Source of the DNA: Azorhizobium caulinodans ORS 571
GTDB lineage: Bacteria; Pseudomonadota; Alphaproteobacteria; Rhizobiales; Xanthobacteraceae
Length of the DNA: 64,000 nucleotides
Assembly: GCF_000010525.1 (NCBI RefSeq)
Contig: NC_009937.1
Span: forward strand, 2,051,501-2,115,500
Direction of reading: 5' to 3'
The position numbers were made by a program, and so were the translations under genes. The notes under the pieces are model-generated. The model was given only the letters and a program-made list of their open reading frames with translations, was not told where the DNA came from and ran no database searches. Of the stretch, positions 42,422-51,835 are shown piece after piece. How positions within the stretch are numbered: position 1 is the first letter of the stretch; every line of letters begins with the position of its first letter.

Positions 42422-43195
42422 TCAGCGCTCCACGAACGCCTTCTCGATCACGTATTCCGCCGGGCTCGACTGGCTGCCCTCGTTGAAGCCGCGCGCTTCG
42501 AGCTGCTCCACCACATCCTTCAGCATCTGTGGGCTGCCGCAGAGCATCAGGCGGTCCTCGGCCGGGTTCAGGACGGGCACACCGATGTCCGTGAACAGCT
42601 TGCCGCTCTCGATGAGGGCCGTGATGCGCCCCTGGTTGCGGAAGGGCTCGCGGGTCACGGTGGGGTAGTAGATCAGCTTCTCGCGGACCTGCTCGCCGAT
42701 ATATTCGTCGTTCGGCAGGTCCTTGGTCAGGAAGTCGTCATAGGCGAGTTCCGCCACCGTGCGGCAGCCGTGGATGAGGATGATCTGCTCGAAGCGCTCG
42801 TAGGCGTCCGGATCCTTCACCACGGACAGAAACGGGGCGAGGCCCGTTCCGGTGGAGAGCAGATAGAGCCGCTTGCCGGGGGTGAGATTGTCCTGGATCA
42901 GCGTGCCCGTAGCCTTGCGGCCGACGAGGATCTTGTCGCCGGGCTTGAGATGCTGGAGGCGGGAGGTGAGGGGGCCGTTCTGCACCTTGATGGAGAAGAA
43001 CTGGAGGTCCTCCTCATAATTGGCGCTGGCCAGAGAATAGGCCCGCAGCAGCGGCTTGCCCTCCACCATCAGGCCGATCATCACGAACTGGCCGTTGAGG
43101 AAGCGGAAGCCCGGATCGCGGGTGGTGGTGAAGGTGAAGAGGTTGTCCGTCCAGTGGTGGACGCTCTTGACCGTCTCTTCGTTGAGATTGCTCAT
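42422..43195 (-). CDS. fpr: Ferredoxin--NADP+ reductase
   Basis: A 257-residue flavoenzyme of the short bacterial FPR type, exchanging electrons between NADPH and ferredoxin or flavodoxin. FAD-binding RAYSLASANYEE near residue 52, LSTGTGLAPFLSVVKD near 114, the NADP region LIHGCRTVAELAY and MLCGSPQMLKD are present, and the C-terminus ends AFVER in the position of the terminal aromatic/charged tail typical of the group. It starts at ATG 43195, 78 bases from an operator-like palindrome, and ends in a strong terminator, so it is a single-gene unit, perhaps under oxidative or iron stress control. Confidence 0.93.
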   Translation of the reverse strand: MSNLNEETVKSVHHWTDNLFTFTTTRDPGFRFLNGQFVMIGLMVEGKPLLRAYSLASANYEEDLQFFSIKVQNGPLTSRLQHLKPGDKILVGRKATGTLIQDNLTPGKRLYLLSTGTGLAPFLSVVKDPDAYERFEQIILIHGCRTVAELAYDDFLTKDLPNDEYIGEQVREKLIYYPTVTREPFRNQGRITALIESGKLFTDIGVPVLNPAEDRLMLCGSPQMLKDVVEQLEARGFNEGSQSSPAEYVIEKAFVER

Positions 43196-43272
43196 GAAAC
43201 CCACTCGAACTGAAAGCCGGCCGGCGCGGGGCCGGTCTCCGTCTGGCGCACACCCAATCACGGCCGTGCACT

Positions 43273-43291
43273 GTGAAAGCATTGCTTTCAC
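43273..43291. promoter_or_regulatory. Perfect 19-base palindrome upstream of fpr
   Basis: The arms GTGAAAGCA and TGCTTTCAC around a single T, 78-96 bases upstream of the fpr start. On the minus strand it abuts the AT-rich GTGCTATAGA, a possible promoter element. It looks like a dimeric repressor or activator site; the regulator is unknown. Confidence 0.5.
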
Positions 43292-43336
43292 TCTATAGCA
43301 CGTATTTCCCGCGCTGCACTGCGGCGGCGCGTCTTT

Positions 43337-44380
43337 TTAACCGCTGCAAGGAGCGCCGGTCAGATGCGACGCCACCAGGGCATCCAGATCGCCGCCCGTG
43401 AAGAGGAGGCCGCGCACACCCGCTGCCGCTCCGGCAGCGATATCGCTGTCCTTGTCGCCCACCATGAGGCTGATCTCGCGCACTGTGGGCCAGTGCGCCA
43501 TGAGGTCGATCAACATGCCCGGCTCGGGTTTGCGCCAGCCGGTGGCGATGCGATAGCGCGGCTCCTCCGCCTCCGGATGGTCGGCGGCATAGCGGATGTC
43601 GTCCAGATGGGCGCCATGGGCGCGCAGCATCTCCTGGAGTGCCGCATTGCAGGCAATGGCATCGGCCTCCGCATAATAGCCGCGCCCGATGCCGGACTGG
43701 TTGGTGACGAGAAAGACGTTCCAGCCGAGATCGTTGGCCCGCTTCACCGCCTGCGCCGCGCCGGGCAACAGGACGAGCCGGGCGGGGTCGCTCACATAGC
43801 CATAGTCCTCGTTCAACGTGCCGTCGCGGTCGAGGAAGAGGGCGGGGCGCTCCGGACGCGCTGGGGTCGCCGGACGGCTGTCGCAGACGGCATCTGCCGG
43901 CAGCCGGAGACGGCCGACACCGTAGACGGTGCCGAGACGGGCCAATACATCTCGTGGCGCATCCGCACCGGAGAGCGCGGGCAGGAGGTCGCGGTCGAGG
44001 CCCGCGAGGCCTGCCGGCGCCGCGCCGTCGGTCCCCGCCACGATGGCTTGGGCGGGCGTTGCGAACAGATCGAGCCAGTTGGCCTGGATCACGCGGCCGG
44101 GATCGACCAAGAGGAAGCGGCGATCGAGCGGCAAAGCGGAGAGACCGCTCAGCCTGTCGAGCGCGTGGACGGCGATCCGCGCCAGATGGGGCAGGGGCGG
44201 CAGGGCCGCGATGATCGCATGGGCCCGTCCGGCGTGGTCCGGCGGCACAGGCACCAGAAGGCGGGTGAAGCCGAAGCGGGCGGCGTCGGTGAGGGCGCGG
44301 GCGAGACCCGCGGCGTCCTCCCGGGCAAAGCCCCATGGGATCACCGCCTGCGTTGGCGGGGAAAACGCTCCGTCGCCCAT
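43337..44380 (-). CDS. HAD-IIIA phosphatase (GmhB-like) fused to a degenerate nucleotidyltransferase-like domain
   Basis: A 347-residue protein. The C-terminal half (about 178-340) is a HAD phosphatase with the catalytic pair Asp184/Asp186 in LFLDRDGTLNEDYGYV, then LVTNQSGIGRGYY, GWRKPEPGMLID and MVGDKDSDIAAG, as in heptose 1,7-bisphosphate phosphatase. The zinc-binding Cys/His loop of GmhB is reduced: the segment reads AADHPEAEEP then ATGWRKPEP, without the usual cysteines. Residues 1-165 resemble a worn-out sugar nucleotidyltransferase (FLLVDPGRVIQANWLDL in place of an LLNGDS-type motif) and lack the GxGTR loop. It lies downstream of the rfb genes and may serve surface polysaccharide synthesis. 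Confidence 0.8.
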   Translation of the reverse strand: MGDGAFSPPTQAVIPWGFAREDAAGLARALTDAARFGFTRLLVPVPPDHAGRAHAIIAALPPLPHLARIAVHALDRLSGLSALPLDRRFLLVDPGRVIQANWLDLFATPAQAIVAGTDGAAPAGLAGLDRDLLPALSGADAPRDVLARLGTVYGVGRLRLPADAVCDSRPATPARPERPALFLDRDGTLNEDYGYVSDPARLVLLPGAAQAVKRANDLGWNVFLVTNQSGIGRGYYAEADAIACNAALQEMLRAHGAHLDDIRYAADHPEAEEPRYRIATGWRKPEPGMLIDLMAHWPTVREISLMVGDKDSDIAAGAAAGVRGLLFTGGDLDALVASHLTGAPCSG

Positions 44381-44528
44381 GGCTCAGGCGCCCGGCTGCC
44401 GCGCCTGCGGCGATAGGAACGGTTCGCGGAGGATCGGGCCCACGGGCGGCTTCTTTCATGCTGCCCCGGCGAAGGCCGCCGGGGGTGATCGTTGGGGTGC
44501 GGGCCGCGCCCGAGCCGGGCAGGCTCCG

Positions 44529-45404
44529 TCAGAGGAGGGCGCCGGAGGCGAGCTTGCCGAGATACTGGCCGTAGGTGGACTTCGCCTGCTCCTGCGCGAG
44601 CTTGGCCAGTTGCTCGCGGCTGATGAAGCCGGAGCGGAAGGCGATTTCCTCGGGCGAGGAAATACGCAGGCCCTGACGCTGCTCGAGGATCTGCACGAAC
44701 TGTGCGGCTTCCACCAGCGAGGCCGGCGTGCCGGTGTCGAGCCAGGCAAAGCCCCGGCCCATGATGCTCACATTGAGCTCGCCGAGGTCGAGATAGGCCT
44801 TGTTCACGTCGGTGATCTCGATCTCGCCCCGCGGCGAGGGCGCGAGATTGGCGGCGATGTCCACGACGCGGTTGTCGTAGAAATAAAGGCCGGTCACCGC
44901 GAGGTTGGACTTGGGCTTCAGCGGCTTCTCTTCGAGGGAGAGCACCTTGCCGGTCTCGTCCATCTCGACGACGCCGTAGCGCTCGGGATCGGTCACGGGA
45001 TAGCCGAAGACGGTCGCGCCGGTCTCGCGCGCCTGCGCGGTCTTGAGCAATTCCGGCAGGCCGTGGCCGAAGAACAGGTTGTCGCCCAGCACCAGCGCCA
45101 CCCGGTCATTGCCGACGAACTCGCGGCCGACGATGAAGGCGTCCGCGAGACCGCGCGGAGAGGGCTGCACCGCATAGGAAATGTTCAGGCCGAACTGGCT
45201 GCCGTCCTTCAGCAGCTTCTGGAACAGCTCGCTGTCATGTGGCGTGGTGATGATCAGGATGTCCCGGATGCCCGCCATCATCAGGGTGCACAGGGGGTAA
45301 TAGATCATCGGCTTGTCGTAGACCGGCAGCAGCTGCTTGGACACGACGAGCGTGATGGGGTGGAGACGGGTGCCGGAACCTCCGGCGAGTATGATGCCTT
45401 TCAC
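44529..45404 (-). CDS. rfbA: Glucose-1-phosphate thymidylyltransferase
   Basis: A 291-residue enzyme making dTDP-glucose from dTTP and glucose 1-phosphate. The catalytic loop [18 protein letters not shown] opens the protein; [21 protein letters not shown] and [13 protein letters not shown] follow. It has normal length. Its ATG overlaps the rfbD stop by four bases. It is the last of four contiguous dTDP-L-rhamnose genes transcribed in the order rfbC, rfbB, rfbD, rfbA. Confidence 0.97.
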   Translation of the reverse strand: MKGIILAGGSGTRLHPITLVVSKQLLPVYDKPMIYYPLCTLMMAGIRDILIITTPHDSELFQKLLKDGSQFGLNISYAVQPSPRGLADAFIVGREFVGNDRVALVLGDNLFFGHGLPELLKTAQARETGATVFGYPVTDPERYGVVEMDETGKVLSLEEKPLKPKSNLAVTGLYFYDNRVVDIAANLAPSPRGEIEITDVNKAYLDLGELNVSIMGRGFAWLDTGTPASLVEAAQFVQILEQRQGLRISSPEEIAFRSGFISREQLAKLAQEQAKSTYGQYLGKLASGALL

Positions 45405-46294
45405 GATGCCTCCACGGGGCTCTTGGCGAGCAGCGTGTCCACCACCTCGACCGTGCGCTGCTGCCAGGGCGCGGCGCGGAAGTGGAATGTCCGCTCGAAC
45501 AGGCTGGAATCAAGTTCGGAATTGGCCGGCCGTCGGGCCGGGGTGGGATACTCGGCGGTGGTGATGGCCGCCACCTCCGGCCTGCGGCCGGTGTAGGTCG
45601 CCGCCCGGTCGATGATCGCCTGCGCGAAGCCGTGCCACGTGGTGACGCCCGTGCCGCCCAGATGATAGGTGCCCCAGCGGGCACTTCCCGCCACGGCGGG
45701 CGCTGCCGCCGCGAGGATGCCCTCGGCGATGTCGCGGGTGGCGGTCGGGCAGCCGCGCTGGTCGGCGACGATGGTCAGCCGGTCCCGGTCCTTGGCGAGC
45801 CGCAGCATTGTCTTGAGGAAATTGTTGCCGTAGATGCCATAGACCCAGGCGGTGCGCAGGATGAGGTGCTTCTCGCCGGCGGCGCGGATGGCCGCCTCGC
45901 CCGCCGCCTTGGTGCGCCCGTAGACGCCGAGCGGCGCGAGCGGATCGCTCTCCACATAGGCGCCGGTCTTGGTGCCGTCGAAGACGTAATCCGTCGAGAC
46001 GTGGATCAGCGGCACGCCCGCGCTGGCGCAGCGCTCGGCGATGAGGCCGGGCGCCACCGCATTCACCTTCGCGGCGAGATCCGGCTCGCTCTCGGCCTTG
46101 TCCACGGCCGTATAGGCGGCGGCATTCACCACCACGTCCGGCTTATGCGCCTCCAGCGCCTTTGCCACCGCCACCGGATCGGTGATGTCTGTGGCGGCGC
46201 GGTTGAGCGCCGCGAGCGCAAGGCCCCGCTCGACCGCAAGAGCCGTGAGTTCCCGGCCGAGCTGACCGTCAGCGCCGAGCAGGAGGACGCGCAT
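45401..46294 (-). CDS. rfbD: dTDP-4-dehydrorhamnose reductase
   Basis: A 297-residue short-chain dehydrogenase/reductase doing the last step to dTDP-L-rhamnose with NAD(P)H. It begins with the Rossmann motif [28 protein letters not shown], the STDYVFDG segment and the catalytic pair in YGRTKAAGE follow. The ATG at 46294 shares one base with the rfbB stop (TGATG), and the gene overlaps rfbA by four bases, indicating coupled translation. Confidence 0.96.
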   Translation of the reverse strand: MRVLLLGADGQLGRELTALAVERGLALAALNRAATDITDPVAVAKALEAHKPDVVVNAAAYTAVDKAESEPDLAAKVNAVAPGLIAERCASAGVPLIHVSTDYVFDGTKTGAYVESDPLAPLGVYGRTKAAGEAAIRAAGEKHLILRTAWVYGIYGNNFLKTMLRLAKDRDRLTIVADQRGCPTATRDIAEGILAAAAPAVAGSARWGTYHLGGTGVTTWHGFAQAIIDRAATYTGRRPEVAAITTAEYPTPARRPANSELDSSLFERTFHFRAAPWQQRTVEVVDTLLAKSPVEAS

Positions 46295-47349
46295 CAGGAG
46301 GCGAGCCCCAGACGCTGGCCGGCATAGCGGTTGCGCAGCGGCTCCCACCAGGCGCGGTTGTCGAGATACCAGTGCACCGTCTTGCGCAGGCCGGTCTCGA
46401 AGGTCTCGCGCGCCTTCCAGCCGAGCTCGGTGGTGAGCTTGGTGGCATCGATGGCATAGCGCGCATCATGCCCCGGCCGATCGGTCACGAAGGTGATGAG
46501 GTTTTCGCGCGGGCCGATCTTCGCGTCGGGGCGGATCTCGTCGAGGATGGCGCAGATGGTGCGCACCACGTCGATGTTCCGGCGCTCGTTGAGGCCGCCC
46601 ACATTGTAGCTCTCGCCCGGCGTGCCGGTGGCGGCAATCAGGGCGAGGGCCTCCGCATGGTCTTCCACATAGAGCCAGTCGCGGATGTTCTCGCCGGTGC
46701 CGTAGACGGGCAGCTTGAGGCCGTCGAGCGCGTTGAGGATGGTGAGCGGGATCAGCTTCTCGGGGAAATGGTACGGCCCGTAATTGTTCGAGCAGTTCGA
46801 CATCACCGTGGGCAGGCCGTAGGTGTGGTGCCAGGCCCGCACCAGATGATCGGACGCCGCCTTGGAGGCGGAATAGGGCGAATTGGGCTGATACGGCGTG
46901 TCCTCGCGGAACAGGCCCTCGGCCCCGAGGCTTCCGAACACCTCGTCGGTGGAGATGTGGTGGAAGCGGAAGCCCTCCTGCGCGGCGCTGCCGAGCGTGC
47001 GCCAGTAGCGCAGCGCCTCCTGCAGCATCACGTAAGTGCCGTTGATGTTGGTGGTGATGAAGGCGCCCGGCCCGTCGATGGAGCGGTCCACATGGGACTC
47101 GGCGGCGAGGTGCATCACCGTGTCCGGCTTGAAGCCCTCCAGCGCACCGCGCACCGCCTCGGCATCGCAGATGTCGGCCTGTACGAACTGATAGTTGGGA
47201 TGATCCGCGACCGGGCCGACGGAGGCGAGATTGCCCGCATAGGTCAGCTTGTCGAAGTTGAGGACCGTGGCGCCGGTGGCGACGAGATGGCGCACCACGG
47301 CCGATCCGATGAAGCCGGCGCCGCCGGTGACGAGAACACGCTTGGCCAT
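46294..47349 (-). CDS. rfbB: dTDP-glucose 4,6-dehydratase
   Basis: A 351-residue extended short-chain dehydrogenase with bound NAD+. Seen: [18 protein letters not shown] at the start, [15 protein letters not shown] around residue 80, the catalytic region [12 protein letters not shown] (with the DE pair) and [19 protein letters not shown] eight bases before ATG 47349 sets the start over an in-frame GTG nine bases upstream. It lies 10 bases after rfbC. Confidence 0.97.
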   Translation of the reverse strand: MAKRVLVTGGAGFIGSAVVRHLVATGATVLNFDKLTYAGNLASVGPVADHPNYQFVQADICDAEAVRGALEGFKPDTVMHLAAESHVDRSIDGPGAFITTNINGTYVMLQEALRYWRTLGSAAQEGFRFHHISTDEVFGSLGAEGLFREDTPYQPNSPYSASKAASDHLVRAWHHTYGLPTVMSNCSNNYGPYHFPEKLIPLTILNALDGLKLPVYGTGENIRDWLYVEDHAEALALIAATGTPGESYNVGGLNERRNIDVVRTICAILDEIRPDAKIGPRENLITFVTDRPGHDARYAIDATKLTTELGWKARETFETGLRKTVHWYLDNRAWWEPLRNRYAGQRLGLAS

Positions 47350-47359
47350 GTTGTCCACC

Positions 47360-47917
<558 letters not shown>

Positions 47918-48111
47918 GTGGTCCAGCGTCTCCGCCAAATCGAGGACGACGGGTCAAGCCCGGCGCGGTTTGTCGATTACGGCCGTGTTTAGCGTCAAGC
48001 CGTCCATCTGTCTAAGCGATGTCGGGCAGGGGGCCTGCCGACGATGTCGCGCTCGTGCACCGGCTGATCGGCGTCCTTTCCGGCGTTTTGGCGGCAGCGG
48101 GCCTCCTGTCT

Positions 48112-48978
48112 TCAGGCGGCGTCCACCTCCAGCGCGAATTCGCAGGTGATGCACACGGGGTTGCGCCCCTGCGCCAGCCAGCCCTCCCGCAGCGTGCCGC
48201 TGAGGCCGACTATGGCGATCTTCAGCCGCGTCCGCAGGTCGCCCGTCTCGTCGGGAGCGACCGTGCCATCGAGGATAAGGAATTCCGTCGCATAGTCCGC
48301 AAGGTCCGGCCCGTCCTCGAACTCGGCCCCGATGATGCTCCCGAGGCTGCCTCGCACCCGCGCCCGGCTCACGCCGTGGGCGCGGCAGACGTCGGCGAGC
48401 GCCGCGCCGATTTCCACGTTCGGCCGCAGCCGGGCGAGGATGAGGCGGCGGCCGCTCTCCGGGGCAGGGGCGTCGCTCTCCGGCGTGAACAGGGTGAAAT
48501 TGGTCTCTGCGTCGGGCCGAGCGGCGATGCGCGCGGTGCGCGAGCCGAAGGCGCGGGCGGTGATGGGGCGGGAGACCTGCGTTTCCAGCGGCAGGATATG
48601 GCCGCCGCCGCGCACGCCGTCCGCCGTCCGCCATGTGGCATGGCAATGGGTGAAGGGGCCCCGGTCACGAAATCCGAAGGTGATGTTGGCCTGCTCGATC
48701 AGCGCCTCGCCGTCCGGCGAATGGGTCTGGCTGTACCAGGCGGCATGGGTTTCGTCCGGCGCCGGCGCGGGCATCACGAAATGGAAGGGCGCAAGCCAAC
48801 CGTCCGTGAAGCACACGCTGCCGCCGGTCCATCCGGCGGCCAGCAAGGGCCGCGCGATGGCCTCGTTGAGGCTGAGACCAGGTTCGAGGGTGATGTCCAT
48901 TTCTTCAAGACCGGTGCACACGCTTTCGAAGCGGCGCGCGGCAGCCGGTCCCGGCTGTTTCAGGGCCCTCAGCGACAC
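48112..48978 (-). CDS. Tandem PCC/DUF296-domain protein
   Basis: A 288-residue protein from a GTG start with GAGGA seven bases upstream. The C-terminal half (about 165-285) is a clear PCC domain: LILARLRPNVEIGAALADVCRAHGVSRARVRGSLGSI, then ILDGTVAPDETGDLRTRLKIAIVGLSG. The N-terminal half (about 27-150) has the same layout (ITLEPGLSLNEAIARPLLAAGWTGGSV, then FTHCHATWRTADG and GGGHILPLETQV), giving a pseudo-dimer. The His residues in FTHCHATW and GGGHILP resemble the metal-site histidines of single-domain members. Function is unknown; it lacks the AT-hook of plant homologues, so DNA binding is not implied. Confidence 0.75.
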   Translation of the reverse strand: MSLRALKQPGPAAARRFESVCTGLEEMDITLEPGLSLNEAIARPLLAAGWTGGSVCFTDGWLAPFHFVMPAPAPDETHAAWYSQTHSPDGEALIEQANITFGFRDRGPFTHCHATWRTADGVRGGGHILPLETQVSRPITARAFGSRTARIAARPDAETNFTLFTPESDAPAPESGRRLILARLRPNVEIGAALADVCRAHGVSRARVRGSLGSIIGAEFEDGPDLADYATEFLILDGTVAPDETGDLRTRLKIAIVGLSGTLREGWLAQGRNPVCITCEFALEVDAA

Positions 48979-49043
48979 AGGCGGTTCCTCACGACGTTCT
49001 TGTTCTTTGGACACTCTTGGCACCCCAGACGGGAATTCAAGAG

Positions 49044-49793
49044 TTAGGTCGCGATGGCAGCGGTGTCCATGGCCCGCGTCCGGGTCGCGCGATCGCTCGC
49101 CCACATCCAGAGCGCCGCTGCCAGCAGCAGCGAAAAGCCGATGGGGCCGTGCGGGGCGGCATGCGCCACCTGGATCTCCCAGCCGAAGCCCACGAGCAGC
49201 AGGGCCGCAGGCCAAGGCGCGCGGCGCGTGAGAACCAGCGCCAGCGCGGCGCTGACGGCGGCGACGAAGATGGCCCACGAGCCGCCGAGACTGATGACCG
49301 AGCCGATGCCGCCGGTGAGCGGATCCACCCAGTCGGTATTCAGCAGCTTGATGGCGCCGGCCGCCTCGTCCGCGGTCATGGCGCCGGAGGTGCGCATGGA
49401 TTCCACATTGAGGATCGAGCGGCCGAGGCCGATGCCGCCGATGGAATCAAGCGCCGTGTAGAAAATGAGGAACGCGAAGGTGGCGATGCGGGCCAGCCAG
49501 GCGAGGCCGCCCGCCACACCGCCCTCGATCGGCGCCATCAGGCGCCACAGGCCGATGGAGACGAGGCCGATCATCGGCAACTGGATGACGTGCAGCGTCA
49601 CCCACCAGCGGGGGCCGAAATAGGCCAGCGCCATATGCTCGGGCTTGTAGGGCTGCTCGACGCACAGGAAGGCGAACATGCCGGGATCTCGGGTGAAGTT
49701 CGCCGGATGGAAAAGCTGGATGGACACAAGGACGATTGGTGCAATCACCAGCGTCAGCCAGAACAGAAGTCGATCCGAAAGCCTGTGTCCCAT
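49044..49793 (-). CDS. Multi-span membrane protein of unknown function
   Basis: A 249-residue product with about six hydrophobic segments (for example LLFWLTLVIAPIVLVSI near the N-terminus, VTLHVIQLPMIGLVSIGLW, ATFAFLIFYTALDSIGGIGLG, GSWAIFVAAVSAALALVL and FSLLLAAALWMW). I do not recognise the family and see no catalytic motif or signal peptide. Codon use is like the neighbours. It lies 65 bases upstream of the PCC-protein gene on the same strand, so the two may be co-transcribed. Confidence 0.7.
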   Translation of the reverse strand: MGHRLSDRLLFWLTLVIAPIVLVSIQLFHPANFTRDPGMFAFLCVEQPYKPEHMALAYFGPRWWVTLHVIQLPMIGLVSIGLWRLMAPIEGGVAGGLAWLARIATFAFLIFYTALDSIGGIGLGRSILNVESMRTSGAMTADEAAGAIKLLNTDWVDPLTGGIGSVISLGGSWAIFVAAVSAALALVLTRRAPWPAALLLVGFGWEIQVAHAAPHGPIGFSLLLAAALWMWASDRATRTRAMDTAAIAT

Positions 49794-50094
49794 GCCGACT
49801 CCATCGCATCTGCTGGTTGAATCTTAATGGCTTGCGGCCACCCGTCCATCATGCAGTGTGCACGGACGGTTGTATTCATGGCTGCATATTTTTTGTGCGC
49901 GACGACCGCCGCCATGTCATGCTGGAAAGGCGGATGCCGTAAGGTCCGGTTCGGCGGGAGCGTTGCATGAGGCGCGCGCTCGACTGGCTTGGTTCTTGCT
50001 GTGGCGTCGGCAGTCCCGCGTGAGTCTCGCCTCGCCGGTTCTGAATAATCGCGGCTCGGGGAGCTCAGCCCTCGGCCCAGGATGGGGATCCTCC
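49794..50094. other. Intergenic region upstream of the amino acid importer operon
   Basis: About 300 bases between divergent genes, locally AT-richer (including a T6 run near 49886). It holds a possible sigma-54 promoter at 49985-50000. No small gene with a credible start was found. Confidence 0.45.
49985..50000 (+). promoter_or_regulatory. Possible sigma-54 (-24/-12) promoter
   Basis: TGGCTTGGTTCTTGCT has GG and GC exactly ten bases apart as sigma-54 requires, and matches TGGC at -24 and TTGC at -12. It lies 95 bases before the amino-acid-binding-protein start. Nitrogen-controlled amino acid importers often use sigma-54, but no NtrC site was recognised. Confidence 0.35.
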
Positions 50095-50901
50095 ATGAAA
50101 AAGCTTCTGATTGCGTCCGCCCTTGCCCTGCTCGCGGGCACCGTGGCGGCTTCCGCCGACGTGCTGGACAAGATCAAGGAGAAGGGCGTCCTGACGGTTG
50201 GCGTGAAGGCCGACTACAAGCCGTTCGGCTTCCGCGATCCCTCGGGCGCCATCGTCGGCATCGAGCCGGATCTGGCCGCCGACGTGGCCAAGCGCCTCGG
50301 CGTGAAGCTGGAGCTGGTGCCGGTGGTCTCCGCCAACCGCATCGAGTTCCTCCAGCAGGGCAAGATCGACCTGATGATCGCCACCATGTCCGACAAGCCG
50401 GAGCGCCGGAAGGTCGTGCTGGCCATCGACCCGCCCTATTATTCCGACGCGGTGAACATCCTTCTCTCCAAGAAGGTGAAGAACGTCACTAAGTGGGAAG
50501 ACCTGAAGGGCAAGGTGCTCTGCGGCACTTCGGGCGCCTGGTACAACAAGGACGTGTCCACGAAGTACGGCGCCGAGGTGAAGGCCTTCGACGGCTCCGA
50601 GAAGCCGCTGTTCGCGCTCAAGGGCGGCGAGTGCATCGGCTACCTGTATGACCAGACCTTCATTCAGGGCAAGCTGCTCGACGCCGAGTGGACCGCCGAC
50701 TACGCGATGCCGCTGCCTGGCGTGATGGAAGCCCCGTGGATTCTCGCGGTGGCGCCGGGCGAGGACAAGTTCGCCAAGTTCATGACCGACACCACCCTCG
50801 ACTGGATGAAGACCGGCTTCATCGTGAACGAGGAGAAGAAGTGGGGCATCGAGCCGACCGACTATTCCAAGCGCATGCACGAAGAGAAGAAGGGCTCCTG
50901 A
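50095..50901 (+). CDS. Amino acid ABC transporter, periplasmic binding protein
   Basis: A 268-residue family 3 solute-binding protein. The signal peptide covers about residues 1-21 (MKKLLIASALALLAG to VAASA). The mature part has the expected VLDKIKEKGVLTVGVKADYKPFGF and IVGIEPDLAADVAKRLGVKLELV, and an ERRKVVLAIDPPYY segment. The binding-site Arg/Asp pattern suggests a polar or basic/acidic amino acid, but the ligand cannot be set. The permease and ATPase genes follow on the same strand after a hairpin, giving a complete importer. Confidence 0.93.
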   Translation: MKKLLIASALALLAGTVAASADVLDKIKEKGVLTVGVKADYKPFGFRDPSGAIVGIEPDLAADVAKRLGVKLELVPVVSANRIEFLQQGKIDLMIATMSDKPERRKVVLAIDPPYYSDAVNILLSKKVKNVTKWEDLKGKVLCGTSGAWYNKDVSTKYGAEVKAFDGSEKPLFALKGGECIGYLYDQTFIQGKLLDAEWTADYAMPLPGVMEAPWILAVAPGEDKFAKFMTDTTLDWMKTGFIVNEEKKWGIEPTDYSKRMHEEKKGS

Positions 50902-50909
50902 GCCCAAAG

Positions 50910-50935
50910 GGGCGCGCGGCTTCGGCGGCGCGCCC
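50910..50935 (+). terminator. Intra-operon hairpin after the binding-protein gene
   Basis: 8-base GC-rich arms (50910-50917, 50928-50935) enclose a nested small stem-loop with TTCG. It begins 9 bases past the stop codon. It is followed by TTCTG, not a strong T-run, so partial termination or 3' protection is likely, letting binding protein be made in excess over the permeases. Confidence 0.55.
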
Positions 50936-51076
50936 TTCTGTGTACAGAACCGGCTTTCCGGACGCCCTCGCGGGCAAGCGGGTTTCCTGATGGTGAAAAA
51001 TGTGTCAGGGGCCAAGCCTGCGGCAGGCTCCGGCCACCCGCCGCTCTCCCTCCTTCCCTGATCGACGGGCTGATCC

Positions 51077-51835
51077 ATGGATCTCGTCGCGGAGTGGTTC
51101 CGCAACCTCTACGACACGACCGGCATCAACCTGACCATCGTCTATGATGCCTACGACCGGCAGCGCTTCGTGTCCGGCGTCGGCATGACGATCTATCTGT
51201 CGGTGGTGTCGATCCTCATCTCCATCGTCATCGGTGCCATCGGCGCCTGGGCGCAGGGCTCGCCCGTGCGCGCCATCCGCGCGCTGGTGAACGGCTTCGT
51301 CGTCCTGTTCCGCAACACCCCGCCGCTGGTGCAGATCTTCTTCTTCTACTTCGGTCTCGGGCAGATCCTGCCGCGGGTGGAGAATGACGACGGCATGATG
51401 GTGCAGATGATCTCCAACGTGCAGTGGGCGATCATCTCTCTGTCCCTGTTCGCGGGGGCCTATAACGTCGAGATCTTCCGCTCCGGCCTTGAGGCCGTGC
51501 CGCGCACCACGTCGGAGGCCGCCGAGGCGCTGGGCTATACGCGCATCGGCGTCTATCGCCACGTGCTGCTGCCGCTCGCTTTGCGCATCTGCCTGCCGGC
51601 GCTGAACAACAATCTCGTCAATCTGCTCAAGACCACCACGCTCGCTTATGCCATCGCCGTGCCGGAGACGCTCTATGTCTCCAAGCAGATCTGGAACGAC
51701 AGCCAGAACGTGCCGGTGATGATGGTGGTTCTGCTGCTGGTCTACACCGGCCTCGTGGGCATCCTCGTCTACATCATGCATCGCTGGGAGCGGGCACTCG
51801 CCATTCCCGGCTATGGCCAGGGAGCGGCCTCATGA
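51077..51835 (+). CDS. Amino acid ABC transporter permease (HisM/GlnP type), first
   Basis: A 252-residue inner-membrane permease. Seen: VGMTIYLSVVSILISIVIGAIGAW in the first spans, LFRNTPPLVQIFFFYFGLG, and the coupling loop VPRTTSEAAEALGYTRIGVYRHVLLP (about residues 138-163). It overlaps the second permease by four bases (ATGA), so they are translated together and should form a heterodimer. Confidence 0.93.
   Translation: MDLVAEWFRNLYDTTGINLTIVYDAYDRQRFVSGVGMTIYLSVVSILISIVIGAIGAWAQGSPVRAIRALVNGFVVLFRNTPPLVQIFFFYFGLGQILPRVENDDGMMVQMISNVQWAIISLSLFAGAYNVEIFRSGLEAVPRTTSEAAEALGYTRIGVYRHVLLPLALRICLPALNNNLVNLLKTTTLAYAIAVPETLYVSKQIWNDSQNVPVMMVVLLLVYTGLVGILVYIMHRWERALAIPGYGQGAAS

Noticed and set aside
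48025-48039. Short hairpin GGCAGG/CCTGCC as a terminator for the PCC-protein gene
   Set aside because: Only six pairs, no T-run, and more than 70 bases past the stop codon; chance occurrence is likely in this GC-rich sequence.
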